Under the pieces are notes generated by a model. The model was not told where the DNA came from, made no database searches, and was given only the letters and a program-made list of their open reading frames with translations. This document shows, piece by piece, positions 5,848 through 7,964 of a DNA stretch of 7,964 nucleotides. The position numbers and the translations under genes are program-made. Positions within the stretch are counted from its first letter, which is position 1, and every line of letters begins with the position of its first letter. This stretch comes from Patescibacteria group bacterium UBA661 (GTDB taxonomy: Bacteria > Patescibacteriota > Minisyncoccia > Phycocordibacterales > UBA918): the NCBI GenBank assembly GCA_002299465.1, contig DBNX01000013.1:1-7964 (forward strand), given 5' to 3'.

Positions 5848-7929
5848 ATGGCAGCAAAAAAAGATAAACAAGCAGGTACTTACGACGCATCAGCAATTGC
5901 TGTTTTGGAGGGGCTGGAGCCAGTCCGCAAGAGACCAGGGATGTACATTGGCACCACTGGACCAGATGGTCTCCATCACCTAATCTGGGAAGTTTTCGAT
6001 AACTCCAGAGACGAAGCGATGGGTGGTTTTGCTGACCGCATAGAAGTGACTTTATTACCAGATGGTTACGTGCGGGTGGTAGATAATGGGCGAGGAATTC
6101 CGGTTGATATTCACAAACAAACTGGTGTTTCTGCTCTGGAAACTATTCTTTGTACTCTGCATGCGGGTGGGAAATTCGGCGGAGAGGAGAGTGGTTATAA
6201 AGTTTCCGGCGGTCTTCATGGTGTAGGTGTGTCAGTGGTTAACGCTCTGTCCACGCACGTTATTGCCGAAGTGCATCGCGATGGTGGTTACTTTATGCAG
6301 GAGTACCACATTGGCAAACCAAAAGGCAAGGTTAAGAAAGTCGGACCTTCCAAACAACGTGGTACCATCATAACTTTTCAGGCTGATTCGAGTATCTTCC
6401 CCGACACCACCTTTGATTTCAAAAAAATAGTAAGTCACTTGCGACAGCAGGCCTACTTGGTTAAAGCGTTGCGTTTGTCAGTCATTGATGCTCGGGAGTT
6501 GGACGAAAAGACAAGTCAAAAGCTAGACTTGCTTGGTAAGATGTATTTAGCTGAGGAATCACTAGAGGTGCCACAACAACATTTCTATTTTGAAGGTGGT
6601 TTGCGCTCACTGGTAGCTTTCAACAATCACTACCAAAAGCCCGTTCATAAAAATATCTTTTATGTCGAGAAAAATGATTTCGACAAAAACGTGCTGTCAG
6701 TGGAAGTTGCCTTACAGTACGTTGACGATATCTCACCGCGAATATCGGCATTCGCTAACAACATCTACAACCAAGAACACGGTACTCACGTGACGGGTTT
6801 TAAGACCGCCTTGACGCGGACTCTTAATAATTACGCTAAGAAGAATAACTTCTTCTCGGTGAAGGATAAAGACGCTGGTTTTACCGGTGATGATGTGCTT
6901 GAGGGTATTACGGCTGTGATTTCAATTAAGATGCCAGAGATTCAGTTTGAAGGACAGACCAAGGCCAAGCTCGGCTCGGTTGAGGCGCGGGGGGCGGTGG
7001 AGTCAGTTTTTGGTGATGCCTTTAATAATTTCTTGGAAGAGAATCCGGATGATGCCAAGGCCATCATCAACAAGGTAATTATTGCCGTGAAAGCACGCAA
7101 GGCGGCTAAAGCCGCTAAAGACAGTGTGCTTCGTAAGGGAGCGCTAGAAGGAATGTCGCTACCCGGAAAACTTGCAGACTGTCAGAGTAAGCGAGCGGAG
7201 GATTCGGAACTGTTTATTGTGGAAGGAGACTCGGCTGGCGGATCAGCAAAAATGGGACGAGATCGTAAAACCCAAGCCATTTTGGCCTTGCGCGGTAAGA
7301 TTCTAAATGTGGAGAGAGCGCGTCTTGATAAAATGCTTGCCTCAGAACAAGTAAAAAATGTTGTGATTGCTCTCGGTACTGCCATTGGTGATGTGTTTGA
7401 TATCACTAAATTACGCTATCACAAAATTATTATTGCCACCGATGCCGACGTGGACGGAGCACACATTCGCACTTTGCTGTTGACGCTTTTCTACCGTTAT
7501 TTCCGACCATTGGTAGATGGTGGTTACATTTATATCGCTCAGCCGCCACTCTATAAAATACAATATGGTAAAGAATCTCGTTACGCCTACACGGACGAGG
7601 AAAAATTTGCCGTGCTTAAAGATCTGGGGGTAGAAGTTAATGAAGAAGTGGTGGAGGAGGAAGAGCCAGCTGAAGCCGGGGAGGAAAATGCAACCGTGGC
7701 GAAGAAAGCTACTAAGGTGCGTATCCAGCGTTACAAAGGATTGGGCGAAATGAATGCGGAAGAGTTGTGGGAAACTACAATGAATCCGGAGTTTAGAATT
7801 CTCAAGCAGGTAACGATTGAAGATGCCCAGTTGGCGGATAAGATTTTTGACATCTTGATGGGTACTGACGTGGCGAGTCGGAAATCCTTTATTCAATCAA
7901 ACGCCAAGATGGCGAGTTTGGATATTTAG
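5848..7929 (+). CDS. gyrB: DNA gyrase subunit B
   Basis: GyrB is the ATPase and TOPRIM subunit of DNA gyrase, which introduces negative supercoils as a GyrA2-GyrB2 complex; gyrA is not in the window. The 693-residue protein begins with the family pattern SAIAVLEGLEPVRKRPGMYIG (15-35). The GHKL ATP site has E48, N52 and D55 in EVFDNSRDEA, D79 in VVDNGRGIP, and GGLHGVG (121-127). The transducer carries the QTK loop (370-372). The TOPRIM domain has EGDSAGGSAKMGRDR (459-473) with catalytic E459, and TDADVDGAH (531-539) with the DxDxD aspartates. QRYKGLGEMN (627-636) and the C-terminal tail are typical of GyrB and favour it over ParE. It is the short form, without the large E. coli-type insertion. 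An acidic, low-complexity stretch (about 595-622) is inserted before QRYKGLGEM. The gene has its own promoter and terminator, and the ATG at 5848 has no Shine-Dalgarno sequence. Confidence 0.96.
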   Translation: MAAKKDKQAGTYDASAIAVLEGLEPVRKRPGMYIGTTGPDGLHHLIWEVFDNSRDEAMGGFADRIEVTLLPDGYVRVVDNGRGIPVDIHKQTGVSALETILCTLHAGGKFGGEESGYKVSGGLHGVGVSVVNALSTHVIAEVHRDGGYFMQEYHIGKPKGKVKKVGPSKQRGTIITFQADSSIFPDTTFDFKKIVSHLRQQAYLVKALRLSVIDARELDEKTSQKLDLLGKMYLAEESLEVPQQHFYFEGGLRSLVAFNNHYQKPVHKNIFYVEKNDFDKNVLSVEVALQYVDDISPRISAFANNIYNQEHGTHVTGFKTALTRTLNNYAKKNNFFSVKDKDAGFTGDDVLEGITAVISIKMPEIQFEGQTKAKLGSVEARGAVESVFGDAFNNFLEENPDDAKAIINKVIIAVKARKAAKAAKDSVLRKGALEGMSLPGKLADCQSKRAEDSELFIVEGDSAGGSAKMGRDRKTQAILALRGKILNVERARLDKMLASEQVKNVVIALGTAIGDVFDITKLRYHKIIIATDADVDGAHIRTLLLTLFYRYFRPLVDGGYIYIAQPPLYKIQYGKESRYAYTDEEKFAVLKDLGVEVNEEVVEEEEPAEAGEENATVAKKATKVRIQRYKGLGEMNAEELWETTMNPEFRILKQVTIEDAQLADKIFDILMGTDVASRKSFIQSNAKMASLDI

Positions 7930-7936
7930 AGGAAAT

Positions 7937-7964
7937 AAAAAGCCCCCGACCGTACGGTCGGGGG
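7937..7964 (+). terminator. GC-rich intrinsic terminator after gyrB (cut by window end)
   Basis: Starting 8 bp past the gyrB stop, AAAAAG leads into CCCCCGACCGT (7943-7953) and its exact reverse complement ACGGTCGGGGG (7954-7964). The hairpin has a 9-bp stem with GTAC in the loop. The A tract on the left predicts a matching T tract just beyond the window, which would make the terminator bidirectional, but that part cannot be seen. Confidence 0.85.

Noticed and set aside
7081..7120. GC-rich inverted repeat GCGGC-TAAA-GCCGC in gyrB
   Set aside because: It encodes the normal Lys/Ala-rich helix (KARKAAKAAKD) of GyrB and is explained by codon repetition.
7411..7896. 161-codon antisense reading frame inside gyrB
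   Set aside because: It lies wholly opposite conserved TOPRIM and C-terminal codons of gyrB; its composition looks like a complement artefact.
217..7929. Alternative genetic code with TGA recoded as glycine, known in some Patescibacteria
   Set aside because: No gene contains in-frame TGA at conserved Gly positions; all five proteins read through cleanly with the standard code.
1..7964. CRISPR array, insertion sequence, defence or toxin-antitoxin system
   Set aside because: No regularly spaced direct repeats, transposase motifs or recognisable defence proteins were seen on either strand; the window is housekeeping and envelope genes.

Overview
The window reads as ordinary chromosome from a small-genome bacterium, most likely a member of the Candidate Phyla Radiation (Patescibacteria, Parcubacteria-like). 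This placement is inferred from gene content and protein character, not from a search. The clues are a membrane glycosyltransferase next to a PEGA-type membrane-anchored protein, a size-reduced phenylalanyl-tRNA synthetase, a short-form GyrB with an acidic insertion, moderate GC content, and no recognisable Shine-Dalgarno sequence before any of the five genes. All five large genes lie on the + strand and use the standard code. Stops are TAA or TAG, and no in-frame TGA is seen.

Layout: positions 1-237 hold no convincing protein gene. They carry a decayed tRNA-like segment (17-90; a D-arm-like stretch and a Thr(TGT)-like anticodon loop split by a perfect 12-bp hairpin), then an AT-rich leader with a -10-like box close to the first gene. 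Next come a membrane GT2 glycosyltransferase with all core motifs (238-1800) and, 25 bp later, a single-pass PEGA-like extracytoplasmic protein (1826-2977). These two probably serve the cell envelope. pheS (2998-3720) and pheT (3729-5669) follow almost without spacing. pheS has its own candidate extended -10 promoter overlapping the end of the PEGA gene. The 178-bp gap 5670-5847 holds a 38-bp perfect palindrome (probable bidirectional terminator) and the best promoter of the window, which drives gyrB (5848-7929). gyrB ends at a GC-rich hairpin cut by the window edge.

Functionally the window joins envelope polysaccharide synthesis or surface display (GT2 plus PEGA protein), translation (PheRS charges tRNA-Phe) and DNA topology (gyrase B subunit). 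I see no mobile element, CRISPR array, defence system or toxin-antitoxin pair. The most notable observation is that PheRS seems to lack two of its tRNA-contacting modules at once: the PheS N-terminal coiled coil and the PheT EMAP/OB-fold domain. The next is the pattern of SD-less, possibly leaderless starts, followed by the broken tRNA-like segment at the left edge.
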